Assembly (NCBI GenBank): GCA_021464415.1
Contig: CM038466.1
Location: forward strand, 216,001-280,000
DNA length: 64,000 nt
Reading direction: 5' to 3'
Source of the DNA: Lonicera japonica
Taxonomy: Eukaryota; Streptophyta; Magnoliopsida; Dipsacales; Caprifoliaceae
Shown: in pieces, positions 49,301 through 55,380 of the stretch
Numbering within the stretch: the first letter of the stretch is position 1
Layout: each line of letters starts with the position of its first letter
Notes under the pieces: model-generated
Told to the model about the DNA's origin: nothing
The model's database searches: none
What the model saw: the letters and a program-made list of their open reading frames with translations, nothing else
Position numbers and translations under genes: made by a program

Positions 49301-49558
49301 GAGATTCCTGCCAGAAGTAACTGTGGAGTCCCTTCCCAATATCGGGACTGAAACCGCAGTAGCATTAGCGTCGGTACCATCTCTACTTGCAGGCACCGGT
49401 CGAGGTCTAGCCTCCACTAGAGCCGCTCGGACTCTGCAGGGTACTTTGCTCCTCCTCCATTTACTGTGATTGCTCCTCCCCTTGGGCCTCAAAATGGTAA
49501 CCCAGCCCAAAGACGACGATAAAGCTAACGGATGGCCGTCGATTACGAACACTCTCAT
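13146..49558 (-). CDS. ABC1K3: ABC1K3-type plastid atypical kinase, seven exons over 36.4 kb, frameshift in exon 5
   Basis: The spliced reading frame (exons 49558-49196, 48462-48235, 19324-18989, 18820-18265, 17572-17385, 17275-16915, 13274-13146) gives about 719 residues once the exon 5 extra base is disregarded. This is close to Arabidopsis ABC1K3 (about 711). Family features appear in order: a Ser/Arg-rich N-terminus like a plastid transit peptide, KIGQ (KxGQ motif, exon 2), ASLGQVYKA loop and VAVKVQRPG lysine (exon 3), HADPHPGN catalytic loop and LDFG metal site (exon 4). ABC1K3 is known as a plastoglobule kinase acting on prenyl-lipid (tocopherol, plastoquinone) metabolism; the function here is inferred from similarity. 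Intron 2 is 28.9 kb of nested transposons. Exon 5 has a +1 insertion with an in-frame stop, and intron 5 has a GC donor. Exons 1-2 are also duplicated in inverted orientation at 60549-61872. Confidence 0.88.
13540..14201. mobile_element. Probable solo LTR in intron 6
   Basis: The segment is bounded by perfect 7-bp inverted ends TGTTGGA and TCCAACA, which are typical of copia LTRs, and is about 660 bp long with no coding sequence. The flanking pentamers (CAACT and ATCTA) do not match, so boundaries or integrity are uncertain. Confidence 0.45.
14202..16914. other. Rest of ABC1K3 intron 6
   Basis: AT-rich intronic DNA without a gene. A segment near 16040-16215, ending in an A-run after TTTCTAATAAAAAAA, looks like the 3' end of an old LINE. 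Sequence at about 16320-16640 has LTR-like features (a TATATATAG box, then a pyrimidine-rich leader), but neither ends nor target duplication could be set. Confidence 0.4.
16915..17275 (-). CDS. ABC1K3: ABC1K3 exon 6
   Basis: The acceptor CTACAG leads into an exon encoding [20 protein letters not shown] and ending LLQPILQ before a GT donor (GTTAGA). Its first base completes the arginine codon split by intron 5, and it ends in phase 0. It corresponds to the helical region C-terminal to the kinase core in ABC1K3. Confidence 0.9.
17385..17572 (-). CDS. ABC1K3: ABC1K3 exon 5, with one-base insertion
   Basis: The acceptor TCTTGCAG is followed by codons for [16 protein letters not shown] and LALYADPNF. 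At about 17469-17471 the expected run SYPYFARRLL is broken: CCATAATTTCGC is present where the family needs CCATATTTCGC. The extra A creates a TAA stop, and the rest ([13 protein letters not shown] to FKDGRF) continues one frame over. The exon is 188 bp where phase requires 187. The 3' border is TTCAG followed by GCACGT, a GC-type donor. Confidence 0.85.
17690..18020. repeat. Possible non-autonomous hAT-like relic in intron 4
   Basis: Both ends of this stretch contain GGGTGA/TCACCCGA and GGGTCAACCCG type motifs in opposite orientation, reminiscent of hAT subterminal repeats. No clean inverted ends or 8-bp duplication were found. Confidence 0.3.
18265..18820 (-). CDS. ABC1K3: ABC1K3 exon 4 (kinase catalytic core)
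   Basis: The acceptor TCTATGCAG precedes [17 protein letters not shown]. The exon holds [14 protein letters not shown], the catalytic [10 protein letters not shown] and the metal-binding LAFLDFGMM, and ends QYPFN plus one base before GTGAGT (phase 1). All core catalytic residues of the ABC1 fold expected here are present. Confidence 0.93.
18989..19324 (-). CDS. ABC1K3: ABC1K3 exon 3 (nucleotide-binding lobe)
   Basis: The acceptor ATTGAGCAG is followed by [19 protein letters not shown]. The exon carries the ABC1-specific ASLGQVYKA loop and [12 protein letters not shown] with the ATP-contacting lysine, ending YQELNYVQ before GTTAGA. It is 112 codons in phase 0. Its upstream partner, exon 2, is 28.9 kb away on the same strand. 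Confidence 0.92.
19325..21389. other. Intron 2 segment without recognisable gene
   Basis: Two diverged copies of a motif reading CCATCTCTYCCAAAAGTTTA, each followed by an ATCATG...TCCAACAC tract, occur at about 19530-19620 and 19760-19830. A related tract lies at 13340-13360, so this is a dispersed old repeat of unknown class. A possible LINE 3' end lies near 20740-20910. Confidence 0.35.
23723..24368 (+). pseudogene. Copia A gag remnant
   Basis: The frame opens with [13 protein letters not shown] but meets a stop after 14 codons. It continues with [16 protein letters not shown] and [15 protein letters not shown], typical of the copia gag (UBN2-like) domain. A frameshift near 24100 moves the rest ([18 protein letters not shown] to [17 protein letters not shown]) into another frame. 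A degraded zinc-knuckle trace ([14 protein letters not shown]) follows near 24490. Confidence 0.8.
24543..25490 (+). pseudogene. Copia A pre-integrase and integrase core remnant
   Basis: The pre-integrase zinc-binding region ([11 protein letters not shown] ... [11 protein letters not shown]) is followed by the integrase core with FDVWGP, then a frameshift, then [25 protein letters not shown] and AERKHRHI. The second Asp (SDNGGEF) and the Glu (NEVAERKH) of the DDE triad are visible. The frame is cut at 25490 by the inserted solo LTR. Confidence 0.85.
25491..26869. mobile_element. Solo LTR, 1.4 kb, inside copia A integrase
   Basis: It starts TGTTAGTAAATTAGGGC and ends CATATCTCTTTCA, flanked by a perfect AGCAA duplication (25486-25490 and 26870-26874). 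The copia reading frame resumes directly after it ([19 protein letters not shown]), confirming the insertion. It is homologous to the LTR at 6804-8538 but lacks the 40-bp tandem repeat block. Small internal duplications occur at about 26630-26695 and 26755-26815. Confidence 0.85.
26875..27150 (+). pseudogene. Copia A integrase C-terminal remnant
   Basis: This is the continuation after the solo [21 protein letters not shown] then [18 protein letters not shown], the conserved end of copia integrases. It degrades into frameshifted linker sequence before the reverse transcriptase. Confidence 0.8.
27391..28182 (+). pseudogene. Copia A reverse transcriptase remnant
   Basis: The domain starts around [20 protein letters not shown] and includes [66 protein letters not shown] and the catalytic [11 protein letters not shown]. 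In-frame TAG codons replace the expected Q before LDVKNAF and W after SPRA, and another follows GAKPA. These are C-to-T or G-to-A changes, as expected from decay of methylated DNA. Confidence 0.88.
28255..28900 (+). pseudogene. Copia A RNase H remnant
   Basis: The sequence [19 protein letters not shown] leads through a stop into [49 protein letters not shown] and [15 protein letters not shown], the copia RNase H signature. A stop follows at 28783-28785; the C-terminal 'LADVLTKG' part lies in another frame near 28830. Confidence 0.88.
28929..29108 (+). mobile_element. Copia A 3' LTR
   Basis: A purine tract GAGAGGGAG precedes TGTTGTAAGTGC. A TATATAAATAG promoter box lies near 29020, and the LTR probably ends CTATAACA at 29108, where family T sequence resumes. 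An earlier end at 29075 (CCTACAACA) is possible. Confidence 0.6.
30690..32246. other. Family T element sequence, no gene
   Basis: This is the continuation of the 21390 element after the nested copy. Short open frames here show no known motif. The CACTGAGCC...GGCTCA block at about 32005-32025 is shared with the other T copies. Confidence 0.5.
32073..32215. repeat. 72-bp tandem duplication
   Basis: Two near-identical 72-bp units starting TGATATTCGAGTATAGAAGC lie head to tail. They are inside the 3' part of a family T element, just before copia B. Confidence 0.85.
32247..33793 (+). mobile_element. Copia B 5' LTR
   Basis: It begins TGTTGACCTAAGG and ends TTTTCGACCAACA, with 5-bp inverted ends TGTTG/CAACA. 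It is homologous to the solo LTR at 2395-10169. The primer-binding site TGGTATCAGA begins two bases after its end. Confidence 0.85.
33860..34830 (+). pseudogene. Copia B gag remnant
   Basis: The frame reads [16 protein letters not shown], then [20 protein letters not shown] and [16 protein letters not shown], typical of the copia gag (UBN2) domain, with a TAA at about 34089 and frameshifts after 34466. The zinc knuckle [15 protein letters not shown] at about 34742-34790 has the CX2CX4HX4C spacing. Confidence 0.85.
34838..35599 (+). pseudogene. Copia B gag C-terminal acidic and coiled-coil region
   Basis: A 253-codon frame starts with an acidic stretch ([16 protein letters not shown]). It continues as a Lys/Glu/Leu-rich coiled coil (about residues 65-150) and a second Cys/His cluster ([19 protein letters not shown]). 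This layout is common in SIRE-like copia gag proteins. It is part of the polyprotein, not a separate gene. Confidence 0.75.
35600..36520 (+). pseudogene. Copia B protease, pre-integrase and integrase remnant
   Basis: The protease start reads [10 protein letters not shown] where copia proteases have DSG, so the catalytic Asp is gone. The pre-integrase follows ([50 protein letters not shown]). The integrase core (DLFDL, then [12 protein letters not shown] and SVVERKN) is broken by stops near 36241 and 36286 and a TAA at 36361. Confidence 0.82.
36535..37278 (+). pseudogene. Copia B integrase C-terminus and start of reverse transcriptase
   Basis: The sequence [14 protein letters not shown] region is followed by [20 protein letters not shown] and [18 protein letters not shown]. 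After a stop it continues with [18 protein letters not shown] and [14 protein letters not shown], the start of the reverse transcriptase. The frame is cut at the hAT target site (ACTATTAT, 37279-37286). Confidence 0.85.
37300..37440. repeat. hAT left subterminal repeats
   Basis: Dense copies of ACCGGACCG / CGGTCCGGTCC in both orientations fall within about 150 bp of the left end. In hAT elements such clustered motifs are transposase-binding sites; that role is inferred here. Confidence 0.7.
37881..38906 (+). other. Intron in the hAT transposase 5' leader (predicted)
   Basis: A pyrimidine-rich leader at about 37690-37880 ends TTCAA|GTAAGTTCTC. The acceptor TTTTTCTAG lies two bases before the start codon at 38909. 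A local duplication of a GAACAAATT..GTGAATGA tract (about 37930 and 38135) lies inside. Confidence 0.55.
38909..41115 (+). CDS. hAT transposase, open reading frame of two coding exons
   Basis: Exon 1 (38909-40976) joins exon 2 (41084-41115) across a GT/AG intron to give 699 residues ending [10 protein letters not shown]; without splicing the frame runs on to 41062. A BED zinc finger lies near residues 43-93 (W47, C65, C68, H87, H90). The RNase H-like core follows ([10 protein letters not shown] with its Asp; [27 protein letters not shown]). The C-terminal dimerisation region reads [20 protein letters not shown] then [13 protein letters not shown]. Length and layout fit Ac-like hAT transposases of plants. 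There is no internal stop. It lies on the strand opposite to ABC1K3. It could instead be called a RICESLEEPER-like protein, but the flanking inverted ends and 8-bp duplication make it the element's own transposase. Confidence 0.93.
41655..41815. repeat. hAT right subterminal repeats
   Basis: Clustered GGACCGACCG, CGGTCCGGT and TCGGTCCGGTCC motifs mirror those at the left end. Confidence 0.7.
41830..42665 (+). pseudogene. Copia B reverse transcriptase, part after the hAT
   Basis: The sequence [15 protein letters not shown] continues the frame cut at 37278, followed by [40 protein letters not shown] and [20 protein letters not shown] frameshift precedes the catalytic [11 protein letters not shown]. 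Stops occur in LVAQ*YNQ, STCM*KKF and IKKY*GMI. It breaks off at [17 protein letters not shown] before RNase H. Confidence 0.85.
42680..42974 (-). mobile_element. Inverted copia LTR/internal junction fragment
   Basis: On the minus strand the sequence reads AAAAAGGGGGAGAT (purine tract) followed by TGTTGACCTAAGG, the copia B LTR start, from 42886 downwards. It is therefore the 3' junction of a copia B relative in opposite orientation. A 76-bp inverted repeat (42785-42860 and 42899-42974) brackets the junction. Confidence 0.65.
43115..43410. repeat. Diverged direct repeat, about 148-bp period
   Basis: Two copies starting TTGAGTAGGGAYRGCAYATCC are followed by CAAGTTAGTGTC and RCCGTG/CCATGGTTRAAAG blocks. 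The surrounding 42975-44900 is AT-rich intronic DNA with no recognised gene, probably old LTR sequence. Confidence 0.5.
44900..45270 (+). pseudogene. Internally deleted copia relic (gag start joined to RNase H end)
   Basis: [20 protein letters not shown] resembles the start of a copia gag. Shortly after it, in shifting frames, come [35 protein letters not shown] and [11 protein letters not shown], the end of a copia RNase H. Everything between is missing. Confidence 0.6.
46026..46569. mobile_element. Tourist-like MITE with TAA target duplication
   Basis: The left end GACTTCATTTGATTCGGGTA pairs with the right end (reverse complement AGCCTCGTTTGATTCAGGTA). TAA flanks it at 46023-46025 and 46570-46572. 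The 3-bp TAA duplication and absence of genes fit PIF/Harbinger MITEs. An ACT microsatellite lies inside. Confidence 0.75.
46262..46321. repeat. Trinucleotide microsatellite (ACT)n
   Basis: About 20 uninterrupted ACT/CTA units run into a TAT/TTA-rich tract, within the MITE. Confidence 0.95.
47035..47632. repeat. 188-bp tandem repeat, about 3.2 copies
   Basis: Units containing GCCAGGTGACAAGGCTTTG, CTTTTGTCTCAAGTTC and AAGAATTACGTTTTGACTTT recur every 188 bp with a few substitutions. The parallel short open frames on the minus strand come from this repetition and are not genes. The array ends about 600 bp from exon 2 of ABC1K3, inside intron 2. Confidence 0.9.
48235..48462 (-). CDS. ABC1K3: ABC1K3 exon 2
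   Basis: The acceptor TTTAATCAG is followed by [20 protein letters not shown] and then [20 protein letters not shown] with the ABC1 KxGQ motif (KIGQ), ending REELSKLQ before GTATTT. It is 76 codons in phase 0. Against the duplicate at 61645-61872 it has CPLEF where the other reads CRPEF. Confidence 0.9.
48499..49053 (-). mobile_element. Non-autonomous Helitron in ABC1K3 intron 1
   Basis: On the minus strand it begins TCTATACTATAATAG and ends with the hairpin CCCGTGCATTGCACGGG, ten more bases and CTAG, between a host A and T. These are the Helitron end rules (5' TC, 3' hairpin plus CTRR, A/T target). There is no coding sequence. A copy occupies the same intron position in the right arm. Confidence 0.8.
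49196..49558 (-). CDS. ABC1K3: ABC1K3 exon 1 with predicted plastid transit peptide
   Basis: It starts [15 protein letters not shown] and is rich in Ser and Arg over the first 50 residues. It then has [13 protein letters not shown] and [20 protein letters not shown], which match the family's N-terminal region, ending GSHPFK before GTCAAC. It is 121 codons in phase 0. The start codon is the first in frame and its position is shared by the right-arm copy. Upstream, a MITE begins about 195 bp from the ATG and the MULE about 500 bp away. Confidence 0.85.
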
Positions 49559-50389
49559 CCTCTGCTATTATTCTAAGGAACAGAAACCAATTGTAGTCAA
49601 TAACGGATCCAGAAATTTAATCAACCGGAAGTAAAATTTAAAACAAACAAAAATAAATTTAAAGTATATCAATCATTGTGAAAAACAAATTTAACCACAA
49701 ACACAGTCGCATTAATAGTAATAGTTGATACAACTAAAAATCTTAAAACACTTAGGTGTTGTTTGGTTGCTCTCTTTTTTTTTTCTTCAAAATTTTAAAA
49801 ACTCAACTCAAAATCAACTCTACTTTTACACTTCCCAAAATTTATTTCACTTTCTCTCTCTAATTTTTTTTTAAAACGCCATAACTTTAAATCCAAAAAT
49901 CAAAAAATAATAAAAAATATATATTTGAAACCTACTCATCGAGATCTATAAAATAAGATCCATTGTGACTATTTTTTGAAATTTTTTATGCGTTTTTTTC
50001 ATTGGTTGAAAAAAAGTCAAACAAAACCAAATTCACTTTTCAACATAAAAACTCGGGTAATCGACAAATTTAACCCCAAAGTTTGGGGTAATTTTCAATT
50101 AAACCCCGTTGTTTCAATTTTTACAATGTCAACACCGAAGTTTTTAAATCGTTGCAATCTTACCCAGCCGTTCTCTTCCGTTTAAATCCCACCGTTAGTG
50201 GCTGAGCTGGCTTCTGACTTGGTACTGATGTGGAGCTAATTTGCAACTGGGCGGGATTTTTCCCTCCATTACACATCATATGAGGAGCACTTGATGTATA
50301 TATACAATATCCCCCATGAAGATACGAATGTTTTGGTAATGAAAGAGGGAGATAAAAATAAAAATCAGCTTTCCTTCTAATTTATAGAA

Positions 50390-50828
50390 ATGGATGCAAG
50401 AACATGCTTTTGTGGATATCCAAGCATTTTAAAAACCTCGTGGACTGATTCAAACCCGGGAAGAAGATTTCTAGGTTGCTCAAGATTTGGAGTAAGTTGC
50501 TCTGTTCCTAAGTTGCTCTGTTTTATTGCATTTTGGTGTATTGGATGTTTCAGCATTTACTGATTTTTTTTTTCTATCTTTGTTGTAGAGTCAGCATGGC
50601 TGTGGGTTCTTCTTGTGGATTGATCCACCAATGTGTGCAAGATCATTGCAAATAATACCTGGACTACTTAGAAGGACTTCAAATTTGCAGGACATGATAG
50701 AGAGGGTGAAAAGAAGAGAAAAATGCCTGTGGGTTTTGTTGTGTTTTTCATGGGTGATAATTTTTTTTCTTACTTTCTGTAACAATTCAAGCTTAAATAA
50801 TAAGCCTGAGAATCTGCAACTTCTTTAG
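50390..50828 (+). CDS. GRF-type zinc finger protein with C-terminal membrane anchor
   Basis: Two exons (50390-50491, 50589-50828) with GTAAGT donor and GTTGTAG acceptor encode 113 residues. The N-terminal half is a GRF zinc finger: CFCGYPSILKTSWTDSNPGR, then RFLGC and HGCGFFLWIDPPM, with the three Cys-type ligand sites plus the GRF/FF-W pattern. A short basic linker (IERVKRREK) leads to one hydrophobic helix (about residues 82-101, LWVLLCFSWVIIFFLTF). The gene starts about 130 bp inside the left inverted repeat of the MULE and reads opposite to the transposase. Similar small GRF-plus-membrane proteins are common and poorly understood in plant genomes. No function is claimed. The frame is intact. 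Confidence 0.8.
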
Positions 50829-51407
50829 TTTATGGCTGAAAATAGAAGAAACTAGTTTTTGGTTATGGTGGAATGAAGGTGGGTTTGTAAAGAAGGTTTT
50901 TTTTTTTTTTTGCTACTGAACATGGCAGTGTTATGTAATGAATTCATTTTCTGTAATGAATTCCATTTTGTAATAGACTAATTTTAACTAATGAATTCAT
51001 GTTGATATTACAAAGTAATGAATTCATTTTGGTGTTATGAATCATATTTTTTAAGCCCTGAATTTTATTTAGTAAGGAATTGTAGTTGTGTATATATATA
51101 ACCATTATAACATCCAACCATTTAAATAGGCCATCTCAATACAATTTTAACATCCATTTCAACAGGCCATCTTAAAGACATAAATACAAAATTCATATAT
51201 GCACACTTTCATGTAAATAGAATAAACATTTCATTAAATGGGAGATTAAACTGTTTATAACAAAAGTTGAAATGCACACTTCCATGTAATACCTTTTCAT
51301 GTATTACTCTAAAAAAACTAGCTATTACTATAGTAGCTTCTAATTACCCATCCAAAATATAGACAAAAGAATCCCCCATAATTACAAAAATATATTCAAA
51401 GTTCCAA

Positions 51408-54318
51408 CTACTCATCCCTCATGTAAAGCCTGTTTCCCCCATGTGAGCCCTGTCCTTGTGTGCTGAAAAGAATCTTTTCTCCTCTTGAATTGACTGCATC
51501 TGTTTGTGTGTTGCTTTGTGAATACTGTGTCTGCACATGGTTTTTTACACTATGCATTGCTCCTGTGTCCCCTATGTAGGCTGCATTCTTCCTCTTAACC
51601 TATAATAATAAATGAAAAAAAATAGTTAGGTAAAAGAAAGAAAAGTCACAGGCAGGCAATTTTCTTCATTTTTGTACTCACAGGCAATTTACTCCTTCTA
51701 TTGAGATTTTTTTCACTTGGTTGGCTTTTACTGCCAGTAGCCTTCCTCACCTATAATAAATTGAATGAAAAGCATTTGAGTAGGAAAAAAATATAGTAAT
51801 TTTCTTATGTAAAGCATTTATTAGACTCACAGGCATTGGTGCTTTTTGTGATAAATGAGCTGTCCAAGATGTTTGAGCTGTCCCTGATGCACTTCTACCA
51901 TCACTATTATGCTGCATTATCATCAAAGTAAAGTAGAAAGTGACTTAATAAAGTAAAAGTTAAAATAACACCAAAATGAATTCACAGGTAAGGTAATGCA
52001 TTGGTTGTGCATTGGTAGTAAAAGTTAAAATAAAATAAAGTAAAGTATAAAGTGACTTAAAAGTTAAAATAATAAACTACATATATTACTTACAGGTAAT
52101 GCATTGGTTGTTGACTTACAGCTCCGTTTATTGTGGCCTACTTGCCCACATTTTCCACATTTAAGAGACAGTTGAAACTTTTTCCCAAGCTTATGAGGAT
52201 GTGGTTCTTCTTGAGTTTGTGCTTTCCCATTTTTCTTCTTCATCTCATCAGGTTCTGGTATCCTCTTCTTCTTCTTTTGTCCTGGCTGTGCATGATAAAT
52301 AGGAGGTAAAATGGTTGGCAGTCCACTATTTTGCCACAACTGAGGGCCATTCAAAGGATTAATGAAATTTTCATAGCATTTTAAGTAAGTTCCTTTGTGG
52401 TAGGACTTGTTAACACTTTCATGAGGACTTATTCTCACTTTCTACTACAGCATATGCCACCGGATACATTGAATTATTTGCATCTATACCCACAGCAGAC
52501 AAGATTTGCCCTGATATGCACCCCTTTAAGTGGCATCCATCCATTCCAATCAGGGGCCTACAATTTCCTACAAACCCATTTTTTAATGCACCAAGGCATA
52601 TGTATATCCTAAGAAATCTGTTACAATCAGCTACATCAGTTTGAAGGGCCACAGTTGTTTCCGGATTGGCTCTCTTAAGTTCTGCAATATAATCATGAAG
52701 CCTGCCAAACTGCTCTTCTACACTGCCTTGTATCATTTTCAAGGCAATTTTCTTTGCCCTGTAAACTTGAAAGTTAGAAACCTTAACTTTTAGGTCTTGC
52801 ATCACATGCTCTTGAAATGAAGTAACTGGCCAATCTGGATTTGATCTTATCTTATCAAGATAGTATTTGGCCAAAAACCTGGAAGTAACATTTTTGTTCA
52901 CAAAGGATCGATTACAAGTATGCTTATTTCTAAATGTTTTAATCTGGATTGTTTCATTATCTTGCATCATAGAGCCATAAATCATCCACTGACAACCTTC
53001 CTTGCAAATGGCCCTTACCCTTTTTCTTTCACATCTTTTTACTTTAATCTGTTTTCCACTTTTTATGGCATGCTTCTTGATTGCCTCAACCAATACTTTT
53101 GAAGATGGGAACAACATCCCAAGGGTAAAACAAGGCTCTTCCATATCAGTGGTCTTGTTAAACACAGTCCATCTTTTCCTATTCTTCAAAGTCTCATCAT
53201 CAGATGAATCGTCTATGCTTCTAAGGTCATCAGAGGCTGGGTAATCATCATCACCATCATCACTGCCCCTCTCATTAGTGCCTCTCCCATCAGTTGCAAA
53301 TACCTTATCAACTTGCTTCAGATTTTCCCTAATCCCACCCCATTCAACATCCATGTCTACATTGTCATCAAACATTTTGTCATCTTCCTCATACTCACTA
53401 TCACTAAAGTGCTCTAACTCAGTAGAGTCATCACTGCCTTCATTACTGCCTTTATCACTGACCTCATCACTGCCCTCAACACTAGCCTCATCACTGCCCT
53501 CAATTTCAACTGGCACTTCCACTGTTACACTATAATCATCTAAACTATAAGATGGGTCTAGCAAAACATTAACAGGATTATGCTCAGTGGGTGTTGGGTT
53601 AATTACGGCCTGAACTTGACTAGATATTGGGTCATTTTCTGCATTAGACTCTACATAAATCCTTATTGAACTTTTTCCATAATTAGTGTTCAAATAAGAC
53701 ATCAATTGCTTATCATTTTCCAGTTTAAACCATGGCTGTGTCTCTCCATTTCTGTAATAGCAAGGCAAGGTGCTCTCATAGCCTAACTGCTTTAACATAT
53801 CTTCAATCTCAAGCATCGACATTAAATCAAAATTGCAGTAGTCAAAGTAGTCAATCTTACCTCCCATATAGCACTTTTCACAATATTTTCTATTAACAAA
53901 AGCCCCTTTATGATGGATTTCAAGTGTGAAGTAAATATCATTAGATTCTGCAATGTTCAACAAGACAAGAAAATATATAATCAGTACTTTTCAACAAGAA
54001 AACAAAACAAAAACAACTTTAGAATCTTAACACCAAACCCACGAAAAAATAAATAAGGAATCGACTACTTTAGGACCACATTGTCGGGACCACAAGCTTT
54101 CACAAACCATAAACAATGATAAAACCCTAAAGAATTACTAAACTACATAATAATCAACTTTAACAACTATTTAAGTACTACAAAGCCAGCCAAAACCTCA
54201 CTTTAAACATAAACAAATAATTTTTCTACAGCCATTTGCCACATTTACGGTTTTACTTACCATAATCTGGTCTTCTATTCTCATTTGGAAGCCGTAGGTA
54301 ACGAAGATCAGAGCACAT
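51408..54318 (-). pseudogene. MuDR-type transposase gene, internally deleted
   Basis: Predicted exons are 54318-54261 (MCSDLRYLRLPNENRRPDY), 53947 down to about 52094, 51911-51831, 51750-51682 and 51599-51408, all with GT/AG borders. The N-terminal half is a PB1-like region, an acidic linker, the MuDR DNA-binding region (EEPCFTLGMLFPSSKVLVEA; CKEGCQWMIYGSM) and the first Asp of the catalytic domain (PLIGMDGCHLKG). At about 52430 the frame jumps from AYAVVESEN to SPHESVNKSYHKGTYL, which belongs to the region after the SWIM finger. Most of the DDE domain and the SWIM finger are lost and the frame shifts to a TGA at 52419. The zinc knuckle CGKCGQVGHNKRSC remains (about 52110-52160). Confidence 0.85.
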
Positions 54319-54889
54319 TTTTGAAGCAGCAATTTTTTAAGCTCTCAACTTTAAGAACGGAACCCTAAATTTGTGGATTGATTTTTGTAAAGTGAGAGAT
54401 TTGTTTAGTTGCAAATGAGCTCCACATCAGTGAGAAATCCCGCCCAGTTGCAAATTAGCTCCACATCAGTGCCAAGTTAGAAGCCAGCTCAGCCACTAAC
54501 GGTGGGATTTAAACGGAAGAGAACGGCTGGGTAAGATTGCAACGATTTAAAAACTTCGGTGTTGACATTGTAAAAATTGAAACAACAGGGTTTAATTGAA
54601 AATTACCCCAAACTTTGGGGTTAAATTTGTCGATTACCCTAAAAACTCTAACTCAAAACATTCAACCAAACACCAAATTTTTAAAAACTTGTCTAGAAAA
54701 TTTGTCTAGAAACATTAACCAAACATCACCTTAATGCCTATAAATTACAATAAAATTCTACGGTGTTTCATATTTTGAAAGTATTGTAGCACGTCCTCCG
54801 TATTAATATTATTAAAAATATCTTGTTTAATGTATGTCACCAAACAATCATTCATAAATTCATCTTCTATTCAATTGCATAACGCACAC

Positions 54890-55380
54890 TTTTAGCAACT
54901 AATATCTCTTTAGAAAGATATTTTAATACACCTAAATACCTAATATAACTAATATTTTAAATTAGGGATTTAATTGTTTAAACCTAAATCGCCAAATATT
55001 TAACAATAAATCAGTACTTCAAGCAATACACTTAATATTATACAATTAATTAAGAAATACTACTCATATTATTCAATTATTCAATTAATCAAATAATATT
55101 ATTCAATAAATTGATAATATTAAATTTAATTTATCTTGAAAATAAACTTAAATCATCTAACATTAACATTGTATCAAACAAAACACTTTTGGCAACTAAT
55201 ATCTCTTCAAAAAGATATTTTAATACACCTAAATACCTAATATAACTAATATTTTAAATTAGAGGTTTAATTGTTTAAACTTAAATCACCAAATATTTAA
55301 CAATAAATCAATACTTCAAGCAATACACACTTAATATTATACAATTAATTAAGAAATATAACTCATGTTATGCAACTAAT
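54890..55380. repeat. Direct repeat pair, about 190 bp each
   Basis: Two copies with CAACTAATATCTCTT, AAAGATATTTTAATACACC and CAATAAATCA..ACTTCAAGCAATAC blocks lie about 300 bp apart. The mirrored pair is at about 59330-59830. The rest of 54731-57280 is AT-rich non-coding DNA upstream of ABC1K3. Confidence 0.75.

Larger units (their letters stand above)
50055..54639. mobile_element. Mutator-like element (MULE), 4.6 kb
   Basis: Long terminal inverted repeats of about 206 bp (50055-50261 and 54434-54639) begin GGGTAATCGACAAATTTAAC. A perfect 9-bp duplication TAAAAACTC flanks the element (50046-50054 and 54640-54648), and the mirrored arm has the empty site with a single TAAAAACTC near 60051-60059. 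It carries a decayed MuDR-type transposase gene on the minus strand and a GRF zinc-finger gene on the plus strand. Confidence 0.93.
49755..54730. mobile_element. Tourist-like MITE upstream of ABC1K3, split by the MULE
   Basis: The ends GGTGTTGTTTGGTT and (reverse-complemented) GGTGATGTTTGGTT are flanked by TTA at 49752-49754 and 54731-54733. Removing the MULE leaves about 380 bp, equivalent to the uninterrupted copy at 59986-60352. Confidence 0.75.
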
